50,037 nt of DNA from Phycisphaerales bacterium UBA7800 (GCA_002480565.1 DLCK01000062.1:1-50037); one strand, 5' to 3'. Shown: positions 18,493 to 28,819, counted from the first letter of the stretch. Translations and numbers: made by a program. Notes: generated from the sequence alone by a model not told the origin.

Positions 18493-21400
18493 ATGTTATC
18501 TAATCTGCAAAAAACAAGCTGTATTGTGTTAATCCTTTTGGTGCAAAGTTTGGGGGCGGAAGCATCGACCAGTCAACCGCAGGATAATGTCATTGATATT
18601 CAGCAGAAGCTTGCCAAACAATTATCTTCTGAAGACGGTTTAATCACACTTCGTAATGGCAAAGATGTCAAAACAACGATCCCGATTGATCCGACATGGT
18701 GTCGATTGGTTCTGCGTGGACGTGTCAAAGTGGATGCGATTACGCCAGGGGAAAAATCATGGAATACTGCACGAATCAGCGTGTTATTTCGTGATGACAA
18801 ACAAAAATCACATTGGAGCAAGTGCCCGAGCTGGCGTGAAGTGACAGATGGTTGGGTGAGGTTTGAGCAGGTCTATGAGGTACCTGATTACGCTAAGCAG
18901 ATTTTAATTGGACCAGCGATTTATTCAGATGGTTGCGTGCATTATGCGGATATGCAGCTTGTGACGCTAGATGAACAGGCAGTTCGTCAAGCGGATTTGC
19001 CCCAGGAAGTAAAGCTTTGGGGGAGAGAGCCGATTGAAGTGGTCAGTCGCACGCGCGATGAGATTTGCTTAAATGGTGTCTGGGCGTTTGTGCCTGCATT
19101 GAATCAAACCGAAGCTGTGCCCCAAGACGGTTGGGGCTATATTCGCGTGCCCGGTTCATGGCGTCCGGGAAGTTGGCGAGGCTGGATGCCCGGCATCGTT
19201 GCGCGAGGTTTTGGCAATCGCTGGATAGACTTCGGTAAAGGGCGAAATACCTTTGCAGCATGGTATCAACGTCGTATTGATATTCCTGAGCAATGGGCAG
19301 GCCGACATATCGCATTGGACTTTGCCCGTGTGAGTACGGATGCGGTGGTCTTTGTGGATGGCAAACGCGCAGGGCAAGTCACATGGCCAACGGGTGAAGT
19401 GGATATCACGCAGATGGTATCCCCGGGCCAATCCGCACAGTTGCAGGTCTTGGTCATTGGGACACTCTCTGAGAAAGAGACCATCAACTACATGGGGCCC
19501 AACGCAGATCAAATCATCAAGACCAAAGCACAACTCGACAATACAGGTCTGATTGATGATGTGATCCTTAAGTCTCGACCGATGGGCAAACATATCAATG
19601 ACGTGTTTGTGGTGACTTCAACACGCAACAAAACTCTGTCTTTGGAAGTTGCACTAGATGGTTCCTACAAGGCACAACAGGTTGCATTGACCGCTGAAAT
19701 TTACGACGCCGCAGGCAAACTGGAAAAGGTTTTCAAATCCGAGCAGCAACTTTCTGATGCAACAAATCCCAAGTGTGATTTACAGTTCCAATGGGATGAT
19801 CCCAAGCTTTGGGATGTCGGTGAGCCCAATCTCTATACGCTTTTACTCACCGTACAGGCTCAGGGATTGAACGATGTGTACCATCAGCGATTCGGTTTTC
19901 GCGAATTTTGGATTGATGGCAAACGTTTCTATTTAAACGGCAAGGAAATCCGTTTCCGCCCGACCAGCTGTGGCAACAACTCGCCCGAATCCGTTGCCCA
20001 GGGCATGCATGAGATGATCGACCAGGTGATCAAAGGCTTCATGTCGATGGGATTTAATATCGGCGAACTCTGGCCTCACGATCATGAGCGGCGCGGCTTT
20101 GTCGAGTTTCGCCCCCACTGGTATGACCGCGCGGATCAGCTGGGTTTCCCATTGATGGGCGTGGCGTTGAACATGAGCCAGTTTGCTGCGTCTTGGCAGG
20201 AGCCGGGTGTCAAGGATAACTGGCAAAAACACATGCAAGATGAATTACGTCGTGTGCGCAATCATCCCTCCGTGTTGATCTGGGCGACCAGTCCCAACCG
20301 TTTTGGTCATGCCGAAGATCAAAATCCCGTCTTGCTTGGCAACAAACAGCAAGGTTTCATTGATCTGCCTGCCTGGCAGAAGCTTGCTGTTGCCGGTGAG
20401 GATGCTTGCCGATTGATCAAAGATTTTGATCCAACGCGCCCTGTTCTGGTTCATTCGGGAAGTGCAGTGGGGGATGTCTACAATGTCAATTCCTACTTAA
20501 ATTTCATCCCTTTGCAGGAGCGCATGGATTGGTTGAGCCAATGGGATAAGACTGGCAATATGCCCTTGGCCATGATCGAATTCGGCACGCCGCTAAGCTA
20601 TTCATTTTTCAGGCAACGGACCTTTAACAAAATATCACGCAGCGAACCCTTGATGACGGAATTCTGCGCGACCTACCTCGGCTCCGATGCTTACACACTG
20701 CAACGTCCGGTTTACCGTGATGCCATTGCCAAATTGTATCTCAGCGATGATCTTTACCGCAGGGGTTTGTCCGATGTGTTATGCGCTGAACCGGCTTTTC
20801 AAAAATTGCAGACTTTGTTCGTCAAACAAACATGGCGGGCATGGCGGACATGGGGCATTACAGGTGGGATGATTCCCTGGAGTTGGGCCAGCGGTTGGGA
20901 ACGACAATGGAGTAAAGGCCAGACTGTCACGTTTGCCCCGTTCAATCCCGGTCGACGTGGCACGTATCTATCCGAAACAACCAGCAACGCCTATTACAAT
21001 TTTCTTCCTCAAGGCGTGACCGAATATCCGTCTGGCAAGACATTGAAGCAGAACAACGGCCCCACGCTGGCATGGATCGCAGGTAAGCCCGAATCGTTCA
21101 CAGAGCAGTCGCATCATTTTGCGGTTGGCCAGCAAGTCAACAAGCTGGCAGTACTGCTCAATGATACAAGGCACAGCACGTCATATCAACTACGTTGGCT
21201 GGTTCAACTCAACGGTCAGGACATTGCTAAAGGGGAGCACACCGGCAAGTTAGATGTTGCGCAAACCCTATTTTTACCGATTCATTTTGAAATTCCTGAT
21301 TCGCTGTTTGCTCAAAATGCTGCGGGTGAAGTTATCTTAACTGCAAGTATTGATGGCAACGAACATCATGACACATTCGATTTCACTGCCCATACCAAAC

Positions 21401-23271
21401 CCCACAAATTGGATTATGGCAAAGTGTACCTTTTTGATCCCGTTGGACGAACCGCATCGCTGCTTGAGTATCTTGGGGTGCCGACACAGCCATGGAGGCC
21501 AGCTATCAAAAACGGGCTTCTGATCATTGGGCAAAACGCATTGGTTGAACATGGCCAATTTCTACAAAACGTTCAAACCTATATAGAACAAGGCGGACGC
21601 GTGTTGCTGATGGCACAAGACCCACAATGGGTTCGAAACAACACCGGCTTGCGCGTGGCTCGTCATGTCTCCCGCCGAGTCTTTCCCGTTGCCAATCATC
21701 CGTTGGCTGACCAATTCAATCGCGAAGAATTACGCGATTGGACTGGGCAAAGTCGTCTGCTTGGCAAGACGCATGCAACCCTGCCACAGATCGATTCCTA
21801 TCTGGCGCGATGTCCAGCGCCGAAGTACGGTTGGATGTGGGGCAGTCAGGGTGCAGTGAGTAGTTGTGCAATTGAAAAACCACACCACAGCCGATGGCGG
21901 CCGATTTTGGAATGTGAGTTTGATCTGGCTTATTCCCCACTGATGGAACTCGATGAAGGCAAGGGACGCATGATCTGGTGTTCGTTGGATCTGGAAGACC
22001 AAGCGTTGGTCGATCCCGCAGCAGACCGTGTTGCTCGAAAGGTCCTGCAATATGCAGCCCATGCTCCTTTGAGCGAAAATGTTACCCAAGCCACGATGCT
22101 GATGGGTAATGCCTCAGATGCGTCGCAGTTGAAAAAACTGGGGGTGGCATTTGAAACGATTTCTGCCATCCCACATAAGCAGGGCCTGTTGGTGATTGGT
22201 TCTGATGTTGCTTTTGATACAGAAAAACTAGAGCAATTTGTGAATCAAGGTGGCCGTGTATTGGTATTGGCGCGGCAGGAATCCGACGCACCATTGGGTG
22301 TGAAGTTGCAACACGTTGATGCCTTTGCCGGTTCCGTTCATCCACCTCAATGGTCAGATTGTCGTGGTATGAGTGTTTCAGATTTGCGTTGGCGTTCAAT
22401 TGATCGTGCATGGTTGTTAACTGCCAACTCTGCAGATGAACAACTTGGTGCCGATGGCTTGCTGCTCAAGAAAACGTTGGGTAAGGGGCATATCATTTTC
22501 ACGCAGATCAATCCTGAGCAATTTGATGTGGAGCATAAAACCTATTTGCGTATGACACGTTGGCGACAGACCCGCGCGTTATCACAACTCATGGCAAACA
22601 TGGGGGCGACCTTCAAGAGTGATCAATTGATCTTTGCTGCCAAGGCGGATGACAATCAAGCTTCGCAAGAGAAAGTCCTGAAGCTCAATGGGCCATGGGC
22701 AGCCAGAATCACCGACTACAAAACGGCTACGGATTCAACCAATCGTTACGAGGATCACGGTCTTAGTAAACTGGCCATGCAAGCCGTCTCCCTTGAAGCG
22801 GATACCCATACATGGCAGAAAAAGAACCTGCCATCCTATTGGAATATCTTCGGCGGAAAATGGAGCCATGCCCTGGGCGAAGCTGTCTTCCGCAAGCAGG
22901 TTCAAATTCCCGAGCAATGGCAAGGGCGTGATCTGGTCTTACGCATCGGCCCGATTGATGACATGGACGATACCTATTTCAACGGCGAGTTGATCGGCAA
23001 GACAGATGCCAGCACGCCTGCTTATTACAGTCACCCGCGCGTCTACACCATTCCCGCCAGATTGCTGCGAAAGTCCGGCAATGTCATCGCCATTCGCGTC
23101 TTTAACAACTACGGTGATGGTGGTGTATGCAGTGACGATCAAGGTATTTCGCTGTCGCTTAAGTCCGAACCCGGGCAGGATAAGACTCTGCCCGGTGATG
23201 GATATTACTGTGATGATTGGCGAGATGATTTTGCATTGGGTGATGATCCCTACCGCTACAAACGTTGGTGA
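18493..23271 (+). CDS. Giant secreted GH2-like protein, acid/base Glu replaced
   Basis: 1592 residues with signal peptide (to about residue 25). Order: jelly-roll region (25-170), GH2 sugar-binding domain (from about 193, LNGVWAFVPA), Ig-like domain, TIM barrel (about 467-830, FGFREFWIDGKRFYLNGKEI), a Rossmann-like region (about 977-1130) with a second similar one (about 1200-1340), and a second sugar-binding-like domain (about 1398-1575). In GH2 the acid/base Glu sits in 'W-x-x-x-N-E'; here the stretch is HPSVLIWATSPNRFG, so the NE pair (601-602) is Pro-Asn. The likely nucleophile is Glu696 (MIEFG). Either it uses another residue or it is a binding/transferase-like derivative. GH2 enzymes are usually about 600-1100 residues, so the C-terminal additions are notable. 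It is followed by a GH36-like gene. Confidence 0.75.
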   Translation: MLSNLQKTSCIVLILLVQSLGAEASTSQPQDNVIDIQQKLAKQLSSEDGLITLRNGKDVKTTIPIDPTWCRLVLRGRVKVDAITPGEKSWNTARISVLFRDDKQKSHWSKCPSWREVTDGWVRFEQVYEVPDYAKQILIGPAIYSDGCVHYADMQLVTLDEQAVRQADLPQEVKLWGREPIEVVSRTRDEICLNGVWAFVPALNQTEAVPQDGWGYIRVPGSWRPGSWRGWMPGIVARGFGNRWIDFGKGRNTFAAWYQRRIDIPEQWAGRHIALDFARVSTDAVVFVDGKRAGQVTWPTGEVDITQMVSPGQSAQLQVLVIGTLSEKETINYMGPNADQIIKTKAQLDNTGLIDDVILKSRPMGKHINDVFVVTSTRNKTLSLEVALDGSYKAQQVALTAEIYDAAGKLEKVFKSEQQLSDATNPKCDLQFQWDDPKLWDVGEPNLYTLLLTVQAQGLNDVYHQRFGFREFWIDGKRFYLNGKEIRFRPTSCGNNSPESVAQGMHEMIDQVIKGFMSMGFNIGELWPHDHERRGFVEFRPHWYDRADQLGFPLMGVALNMSQFAASWQEPGVKDNWQKHMQDELRRVRNHPSVLIWATSPNRFGHAEDQNPVLLGNKQQGFIDLPAWQKLAVAGEDACRLIKDFDPTRPVLVHSGSAVGDVYNVNSYLNFIPLQERMDWLSQWDKTGNMPLAMIEFGTPLSYSFFRQRTFNKISRSEPLMTEFCATYLGSDAYTLQRPVYRDAIAKLYLSDDLYRRGLSDVLCAEPAFQKLQTLFVKQTWRAWRTWGITGGMIPWSWASGWERQWSKGQTVTFAPFNPGRRGTYLSETTSNAYYNFLPQGVTEYPSGKTLKQNNGPTLAWIAGKPESFTEQSHHFAVGQQVNKLAVLLNDTRHSTSYQLRWLVQLNGQDIAKGEHTGKLDVAQTLFLPIHFEIPDSLFAQNAAGEVILTASIDGNEHHDTFDFTAHTKPHKLDYGKVYLFDPVGRTASLLEYLGVPTQPWRPAIKNGLLIIGQNALVEHGQFLQNVQTYIEQGGRVLLMAQDPQWVRNNTGLRVARHVSRRVFPVANHPLADQFNREELRDWTGQSRLLGKTHATLPQIDSYLARCPAPKYGWMWGSQGAVSSCAIEKPHHSRWRPILECEFDLAYSPLMELDEGKGRMIWCSLDLEDQALVDPAADRVARKVLQYAAHAPLSENVTQATMLMGNASDASQLKKLGVAFETISAIPHKQGLLVIGSDVAFDTEKLEQFVNQGGRVLVLARQESDAPLGVKLQHVDAFAGSVHPPQWSDCRGMSVSDLRWRSIDRAWLLTANSADEQLGADGLLLKKTLGKGHIIFTQINPEQFDVEHKTYLRMTRWRQTRALSQLMANMGATFKSDQLIFAAKADDNQASQEKVLKLNGPWAARITDYKTATDSTNRYEDHGLSKLAMQAVSLEADTHTWQKKNLPSYWNIFGGKWSHALGEAVFRKQVQIPEQWQGRDLVLRIGPIDDMDDTYFNGELIGKTDASTPAYYSHPRVYTIPARLLRKSGNVIAIRVFNNYGDGGVCSDDQGISLSLKSEPGQDKTLPGDGYYCDDWRDDFALGDDPYRYKRW

Positions 23272-23333
23272 TTGTCCTGCTAAGCAGTGTTGATTGAATT
23301 TGTAAACAAGATGTTTTCAGTGAGTAATGTGTA

Positions 23334-25361
23334 ATGACGATCTGGCCTGTTGATGTTGGCATTCAACCATGCACAGACAAATGTCTGGGTGACATTTCCG
23401 TGTCGTGTCATGGCGATCGGTTGACGATGTCCAATCGTCATTTTCAGATGGACGTGTTGATTGATGAGTCTTCTTTGATCGTGCAGAAGTTGGTTCATCA
23501 TGATGCGACCGACGAATCATGGGTCACGCACAGTCAATTGCCCGTTTGGTCATTGCCGCAATTTCAGGCTTTTGGTGCACCTGGCGAACCTGAGTTAGAT
23601 GTGCAGACGATTTGCGATCACCCGCTACTCACAGATCAGATGGTCGTTTCGGTGACCTATTATCTCAGTTCGCTTCAGATGCGTTTGCGTTACCAATTCA
23701 CGCTTTACCCCAATGTTGCAGGTTTACGCACGCAGTTGAAGTTCCAATTTGAGACCGCGCACGATCCAGAGCATATTCCCAGTTGGTTAGGGGATAGTCT
23801 GAGTCTGCAACTGGCAATGAATCTTGAGTACTCGCGGCGGTTGGGGGTCGGTTTTTACAACGATACGCAGCACCGCAATTCCCGGTTAACGCCCATTCGC
23901 CGCGCAATGCAGATGGCTGGCATGCCTGATGCGTTGGAAATCTGGGATTGGAATAACATACTATACATCGAGAGACATAACGCAGGTTTGGCTATCGTCA
24001 AAGAGTCGCATAAGACCGTGAACCAAAACGGCATTGACGGTGGTGCGTTCCTTGTTGAGAAGAACCAGCTTGGTGTCAGCGGGTTGGGGTTATGCAGCAA
24101 TCATTACCAGGGAACCGCATGGCACGATCTGCCGGGTTGGCGCGAAACATGGGCAAACTGGCTGGTTTTTTACCGAGGTGATCAAAGCGCACGTCAACTG
24201 GCGATCAAGCAGTTTGATCGTGCTCGCTACCCCTTTAAGCCTCAGCGTGATGCGATCGTGATGAGTAACACATGGGGTAGTCGTGGGTCAGGTGAACGTT
24301 CGCGCCAAGCTGCGGATCAAGCCAATGTGCTTCGGGAAATTGACAGTGCTGCTGATCTTGGGATTGACCTTGTTCAGATTGATGACGGTTGGCAATGTGA
24401 ACCTGCTGCGATTGATCCCACATCGATCGATCGGGATTGGCTGCCAAATCCTGAAAAATGGCCCGACGGTTGGCAGGCACTGGTGTCGCATGCTCAAGCC
24501 AAAGGCGTTCGGTTGGGACTGTGGTTTAACAGTCATGTTGATGTGCAGAAAATGCTCAGCAATTTAGATGCAGGTGGGTTCGTTCGTTTCAAGCTGGACT
24601 TTGCCAATTGTCAGACACGCGATGAGTTGGAAGGACTGCTTGCCAAGGCCAAAGTATTGGCTTCTGCCAATGAATCAGATGTTCGTGTGAATTGGGATTT
24701 AACAGAAAACGCTCCTCGCGTAGGCTATTTTATCGGGCGCGAATTTGGCAGCCTCTATCTGGCTAACCGTGAAAATGGCCCTGAGCCGCTGCATCGCTTA
24801 AATCATATTCGCTATGTCCCAAGCTTGATTTTGCGCGACGCATGGCATCTTGCTCATGACTTGAATCTCAACCAGTTTCAGATCAGCTATCAAAATCTTG
24901 ATCTGGTCATTGATGATTTATCCAATTGCAAAAGCTATACGCATGATTACGCATTGGCCATAACACTCATGGGCTTACCCATCCTTTTCACCGAAACGCA
25001 ACGGCTTAGCGATTTGGCGCGTGCACAAATCCGACCACTGCTTGCGCTTTATCGGCAATACCGCGAGGCGATGACGCGTGGCTATGTTTTCCCATTGGGG
25101 CAAACACCATCGGATCACGTGTGGACGGGTTTTCAGAGCTACGATCCTGATTCGCAGGATGGGCACATTCTCTTGTTCCGTGAGTTACACAATGCCGATT
25201 CATCCGTCACGCTGCCTTTACATTTTGCTCAAGGCAAGCAAGTACAGTTGCAGCGGATATGGAGCAGCAATGACATGCTGATGCAAAGCGATCACTCAAG
25301 CGTCATTGCCTGTAGCCACAAGACCGCTGTAGCAGGATGGTATTCGTATCAACTCAAATGA
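23334..25361 (+). CDS. GH36-like alpha-galactosidase-type enzyme
   Basis: 675 residues, no signal peptide. An N-terminal beta-supersandwich (about 1-300) precedes a TIM barrel with LGIDLVQIDDGWQC (near 345), GVRLGLWFNSHV and GFVRFKLDFANC; Asp422 in KLDF matches the nucleophile of GH36/GH27 ('K-x-D'). Then NWDLTENAPRVGYFIGREFG and ISYQNLDLVIDD line the barrel. The acid/base Asp cannot be assigned. It starts 62 bases after the GH2-like stop and ends three bases before the convergent XylR-type gene. It probably removes alpha-linked galactose or related sugars in the cytoplasm. Confidence 0.7.
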   Translation: MTIWPVDVGIQPCTDKCLGDISVSCHGDRLTMSNRHFQMDVLIDESSLIVQKLVHHDATDESWVTHSQLPVWSLPQFQAFGAPGEPELDVQTICDHPLLTDQMVVSVTYYLSSLQMRLRYQFTLYPNVAGLRTQLKFQFETAHDPEHIPSWLGDSLSLQLAMNLEYSRRLGVGFYNDTQHRNSRLTPIRRAMQMAGMPDALEIWDWNNILYIERHNAGLAIVKESHKTVNQNGIDGGAFLVEKNQLGVSGLGLCSNHYQGTAWHDLPGWRETWANWLVFYRGDQSARQLAIKQFDRARYPFKPQRDAIVMSNTWGSRGSGERSRQAADQANVLREIDSAADLGIDLVQIDDGWQCEPAAIDPTSIDRDWLPNPEKWPDGWQALVSHAQAKGVRLGLWFNSHVDVQKMLSNLDAGGFVRFKLDFANCQTRDELEGLLAKAKVLASANESDVRVNWDLTENAPRVGYFIGREFGSLYLANRENGPEPLHRLNHIRYVPSLILRDAWHLAHDLNLNQFQISYQNLDLVIDDLSNCKSYTHDYALAITLMGLPILFTETQRLSDLARAQIRPLLALYRQYREAMTRGYVFPLGQTPSDHVWTGFQSYDPDSQDGHILLFRELHNADSSVTLPLHFAQGKQVQLQRIWSSNDMLMQSDHSSVIACSHKTAVAGWYSYQLK

Positions 25362-25363
25362 AA

Positions 25364-26503
25364 TCAAAGCTGGCCGAGCATTTTTCGGTAGACGCTGGGT
25401 TTGCTGCCGAAGTCACGCGTAAATGCTGCGGAGAAAGCCGAGATGTTTTTGTAGCCACATTGACCGGCAATGTCGTGGATGCTTTGCGAAGTGTCGATGA
25501 GCAGTTCACGCGCACGGTTGAGTCTGGCTTTGCGAATGATTTGAGCCAGTGATTCACCCAGAATATTTCGGCACTTGGTTTCAAGACGCCGCCTGGAGAT
25601 CGGCACGTGATCAAGCAGTCTTTCGATGTGCAGATCACCATCGAGATTTTCCATGATCAGTTGCATGACGGTTCGTAAATGAATGTCTGTAAAGTGCAGC
25701 GCATTGGTTGAGCCGCGTTCCGTGACACCGACGGGTTGGAGCACTTGTGTGCGTGGTGCGCGTGTTTGATTTTCGATCCAGTGGGTCAGCATCGCCATGC
25801 CACGGTACCCGCGTTGCACGATGGCGGTATCAACGCTGGAGATGGCAGGTTCACAGATCTCGCAAATCGGAAACTCATCGCCGATGCCCAGTACACCAAT
25901 ATCATCGGGAATACCCAATCCTAACTCACGACAAGCATAAAGCAGATTGGCTCCCATTTGGTCACACGAGCACCAGATCGCTAAAGGACGAGGCAGTGAT
26001 TGGAGTTGATCGCATAACTGTTGCAGATGTGTTTTCCACTGCTCAGAGCAGGCCTCGGGCAGAATCTGAACATACGGACGATTGTGTTTTTCAAGTGTTT
26101 GAATGAAGCCGCGAAAACGTTCGGATGCAAAGTTGGGATCGGCGTCGGGGTTGGGCTTATCCCATCCATAAGTGGCCATTTGATAAAAGCCGCGCAAGAC
26201 AAGGTATTCAGCTGCTGTCTTACCGATAGCATAGTTGTTACACATGACCGTTGGGAAGGTCGGATGTAACTGAATGTCGGTGACATTGACGACAGGTAGC
26301 TTGATTTTTTGCAGTTTCGGGATGTTTGCAGGTGTATCCAACGCAGCGAGGATGCCGTCCGTCTGGATATTCAGTTGGTTATTGATAATCAATCGAACAT
26401 GTGGTTTTTCACGGGCAAAGCGACTGGCTCCTTCCAGAATTTTCGTTCCAAAGCTTGATGAGCAAGGCAGGTAAAGCTGGATATGCACGGGGGGGTGAGC
26501 CAT
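25364..26503 (-). CDS. XylR-type AraC-family regulator
   Basis: 379 residues. The N-terminal 270 residues are a PBP-like sugar sensor (GTKILEGASRFAREK; GVLGIGDEFPICEICEPAISS VDT-type effector domain, like LacI), and the last 100 are an AraC DNA-binding domain with two helix-turn-helices (second: GYKNISAFSAAFTRDFG). This architecture is that of the xylose regulator XylR and relatives. It converges on the GH36-like gene and diverges from the propeller-like gene at 26700, with about 195 bases of shared upstream DNA, so it probably activates 26700 and may activate 17706-25361. The specific sugar is unknown. Confidence 0.85.
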   Translation of the reverse strand: MAHPPVHIQLYLPCSSSFGTKILEGASRFAREKPHVRLIINNQLNIQTDGILAALDTPANIPKLQKIKLPVVNVTDIQLHPTFPTVMCNNYAIGKTAAEYLVLRGFYQMATYGWDKPNPDADPNFASERFRGFIQTLEKHNRPYVQILPEACSEQWKTHLQQLCDQLQSLPRPLAIWCSCDQMGANLLYACRELGLGIPDDIGVLGIGDEFPICEICEPAISSVDTAIVQRGYRGMAMLTHWIENQTRAPRTQVLQPVGVTERGSTNALHFTDIHLRTVMQLIMENLDGDLHIERLLDHVPISRRRLETKCRNILGESLAQIIRKARLNRARELLIDTSQSIHDIAGQCGYKNISAFSAAFTRDFGSKPSVYRKMLGQL

Positions 26504-26699
26504 GTCAGAATCTTAGCATTGCTTGATGGTGCGATCAACGAATTGGACGCATACCAAGCGAATTGACCCGTTTTTTTGACTTTGCGTGCCAGCAATATCA
26601 CTTTGCGCAATCAACGCATTTCGCTCTGTTTTTCGCGTCTAGAATCTTTGCAACTGGAAGCCGAGTCGGTTTCGTATTTATCTTTTTCGGAGATCAATG

Positions 26700-28133
26700 A
26701 TGTCCATCCAAAGTCAAACACAAACACCAGCATTTCCCCAACCCAACGATCCAGCATATGTCGTGCCACGCAGCTATTCGGGCGTTGTCCCAAGCCTTGC
26801 GCAAGTGGCCGACCTGGGCAAGGTCCGTTCTGAAATTGGTGTCGGAGGGTTGATGCCCTGGTGTGGCAAACTCTATGTCATCAATTACAACTCGCACAAG
26901 GCTGACTCCGGCCCGGGGGTGGGGATGCGTGTGATTGATGAGAATATGCAGATGCTCAAGCATCCCGAAGGCGTCGACGGGACGTATGCCAATCGTTTTG
27001 TGCATTACCCAACCAATCGTCTGATCATCGGTCCGCATGTCGTTGACGAACAGCACAACGCGACCACTATTAAAGAACTGGTGCCGTATCGTCTATGTGG
27101 TGTTGCCAAGCATTTGACGGATGATGCACTTGTTTATGTGTTGGCTATGGAAGGGGAGGTTTTTGAACTCAACCCGGTGACGTTTGAATGCAGACAGATC
27201 ATGGACCTGCAGGACGAACTGAACACCGAAGGCGAAGGCCGCGTACATTTCAAGGATTGTTACAGCCACTTCGGTCGATTCGTCGTCTGTTCAAACGAGT
27301 ACATGGAAGCAGATTGGAAACGCGAACGTGCACAGGGACGGTTGGCGCAATGGGATGGCAAGGAGTGGACCCTTCTCGAACGCAAGCCCTTTGTCTGTGT
27401 GACTGGTCGTGGCAATGACGGGGGAACGATCTTTGCCACCGGCTGGGATCAGGCATCCGCGATTTTGAAAGTATACACCCATCAGGACCAAACATGGCGA
27501 ACCTATCGCATGCCCAAAGCTTCACATTGCTTTGATCACAAATGCCAGACCGAATGGCCGCGTATCCGTGAAGTCGAACACGAACGCTTCCTGATGGATC
27601 ACCATGGCATGTTCTATGAGCTTTCCCCTTGGGCGTATGGGAATCAGGTTTGGGGCATTCGACCCATCAGCACACATCTATGGGTTCATGGTGATTTCTG
27701 CTCCTACCGAGGCATGCTTGTGCTGGGCGCGGACAATGCAAGTCCTGCGTGGGGTTATATCGACACCGCCGCTGAGCCACAATCCGGACTCTGGTTCGGC
27801 AAGACCGATGATCTCTGGAACTTCGGCAAGCCTGCAGGTTGGGGCGGTCCTTGGTGGGATGAAGCCGTCAAAGCCAATGTGCCTTCCGATCCCTATCTGA
27901 TGACCGGCTTTGATAACAAATGCCTGCATATCAGCCACGATGCCAATGTGCAGGTGACGTTCACCATTGAGGTTGATTTCATGGGCTGCGGCCGGTTTAA
28001 GCAGTATGTCCAATTAACCGCTGGGGCTGATGGTTATGTGCAACATACTTTTCCCGAAGGTTTTTCTGCGCATTGGATACGCATAATCAGCAATCAGGAA
28101 TGTATAGTAACCGCCCAACTGTTTTATACATAG
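26700..28133 (+). CDS. Conserved propeller-like protein of unknown function
   Basis: 477 residues from ATG 26700 (GGAG at 26689-26692 fits this start better than the ATG at 26697). No signal peptide. I do not recognise the family with confidence. The sequence has short repeats of the type found in beta-propellers: LMPWCGKLYVINYNS, NRLIIGPHVVDEQ, GRFVVCSNEYMEAD, GTIFATGWDQASAIL, ERFLMDHHGMFYELSP, YRGMLVLGADN. It is very rich in Trp, His and aromatic residues, as carbohydrate-binding surfaces often are. It ends with a possible small beta-sandwich (VQVTFTIEVDFMGCGRF...). The neighbourhood (XylR-type regulator, GH36-like, GH2-like genes) argues for a sugar-active or sugar-binding role. It ends one base before the JetC relic. 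Confidence 0.6.
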   Translation: MSIQSQTQTPAFPQPNDPAYVVPRSYSGVVPSLAQVADLGKVRSEIGVGGLMPWCGKLYVINYNSHKADSGPGVGMRVIDENMQMLKHPEGVDGTYANRFVHYPTNRLIIGPHVVDEQHNATTIKELVPYRLCGVAKHLTDDALVYVLAMEGEVFELNPVTFECRQIMDLQDELNTEGEGRVHFKDCYSHFGRFVVCSNEYMEADWKRERAQGRLAQWDGKEWTLLERKPFVCVTGRGNDGGTIFATGWDQASAILKVYTHQDQTWRTYRMPKASHCFDHKCQTEWPRIREVEHERFLMDHHGMFYELSPWAYGNQVWGIRPISTHLWVHGDFCSYRGMLVLGADNASPAWGYIDTAAEPQSGLWFGKTDDLWNFGKPAGWGGPWWDEAVKANVPSDPYLMTGFDNKCLHISHDANVQVTFTIEVDFMGCGRFKQYVQLTAGADGYVQHTFPEGFSAHWIRIISNQECIVTAQLFYT

Positions 28134-28819
28134 GATATTTGTGAATGGTTAAATAATGCCAAAGACCTTGAGGCAGAGGTCCAGAATGACATTATCGAAA
28201 TAAGCGATGAATTTCGCCAGAAACGTTTGGACTGTGTTGAACTACAAGAAGAAATTGATAGCTTAAAAGCTCGTTGTAGCAATATCTGCGAAAACCAAAT
28301 AAGAATGCGGCGGCACCTTCGCCAGTAATTAAATTTGTCAGAAAATGAAATACCTTTTGCAGGTGAATTGATAAAAGTACGAGATAATCAAAGTGATTGG
28401 GGCAGGTCAATTGAACGATTTCTGCATAGTTTTGGTTTGTCACTATTGGTTCTGGACGATTATTACGAACGAATTTCACATTGGGTTGATCATACTCATT
28501 TAAATGGGAGGCTTGTTTATTTCCGAATTCGTGATGCGGACAGCAATCATCGTCCTGATTTACATAAGGACTCATTTGTTCATAAGCTGCAATTTAAACC
28601 CGAGACTCCATTCTACGCATGGATCAAACGAAAGGTGTCGCGACGATTCAATATTGTTGCTGTGAAACACATGAACAGTTTCGTCGTGAAACACGGGGTA
28701 TTACGAGAGCCGGCCAGATTAAGTTACCAGGTGATCGGTATGAAAAGGATGATCGCTACGTAATCAATGACCGTAGTCGATTTGATCTTGGCTGGAGTAA
28801 TGTCGAATTCGGACCATGA
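28134..28819 (+). pseudogene. jetC: Wadjet JetC-like (MukB/SbcC-type) ATPase, broken fragment
   Basis: One frame begins right after the previous stop: a coiled-coil stretch (LQEEIDSLKARCSNICENQ), an in-frame TAA at 28326-28328, then LSENEIPFAGELIKVR, IERFLHSFGLSLLV, THLNGRLVYFRIRD. Around 28640-28655 homology jumps to another frame, which continues ETHEQFRRETRGITRAGQIK and EKDDRYVINDR...LGWSN until about 28803. This order of motifs is that of the hinge/central region of JetC, the SMC-like ATPase of the Wadjet anti-plasmid system. Walker A, Walker B and the signature motif are absent, as are jetA, jetB and jetD. With a stop, a frameshift and both ends lost it is dead. The assignment rests on remembered family motifs. 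Confidence 0.7.

Noticed and set aside
20570..20590. GATCGAATTCGGCACG inside the GH2-like gene, similar to the debris motif
   Set aside because: It encodes the conserved IEFGT of the active-site region, so the similarity is coincidental.
28192..28575. 127-codon minus-strand frame
   Set aside because: Antisense to the JetC-like fragment, whose motifs are on the plus strand.
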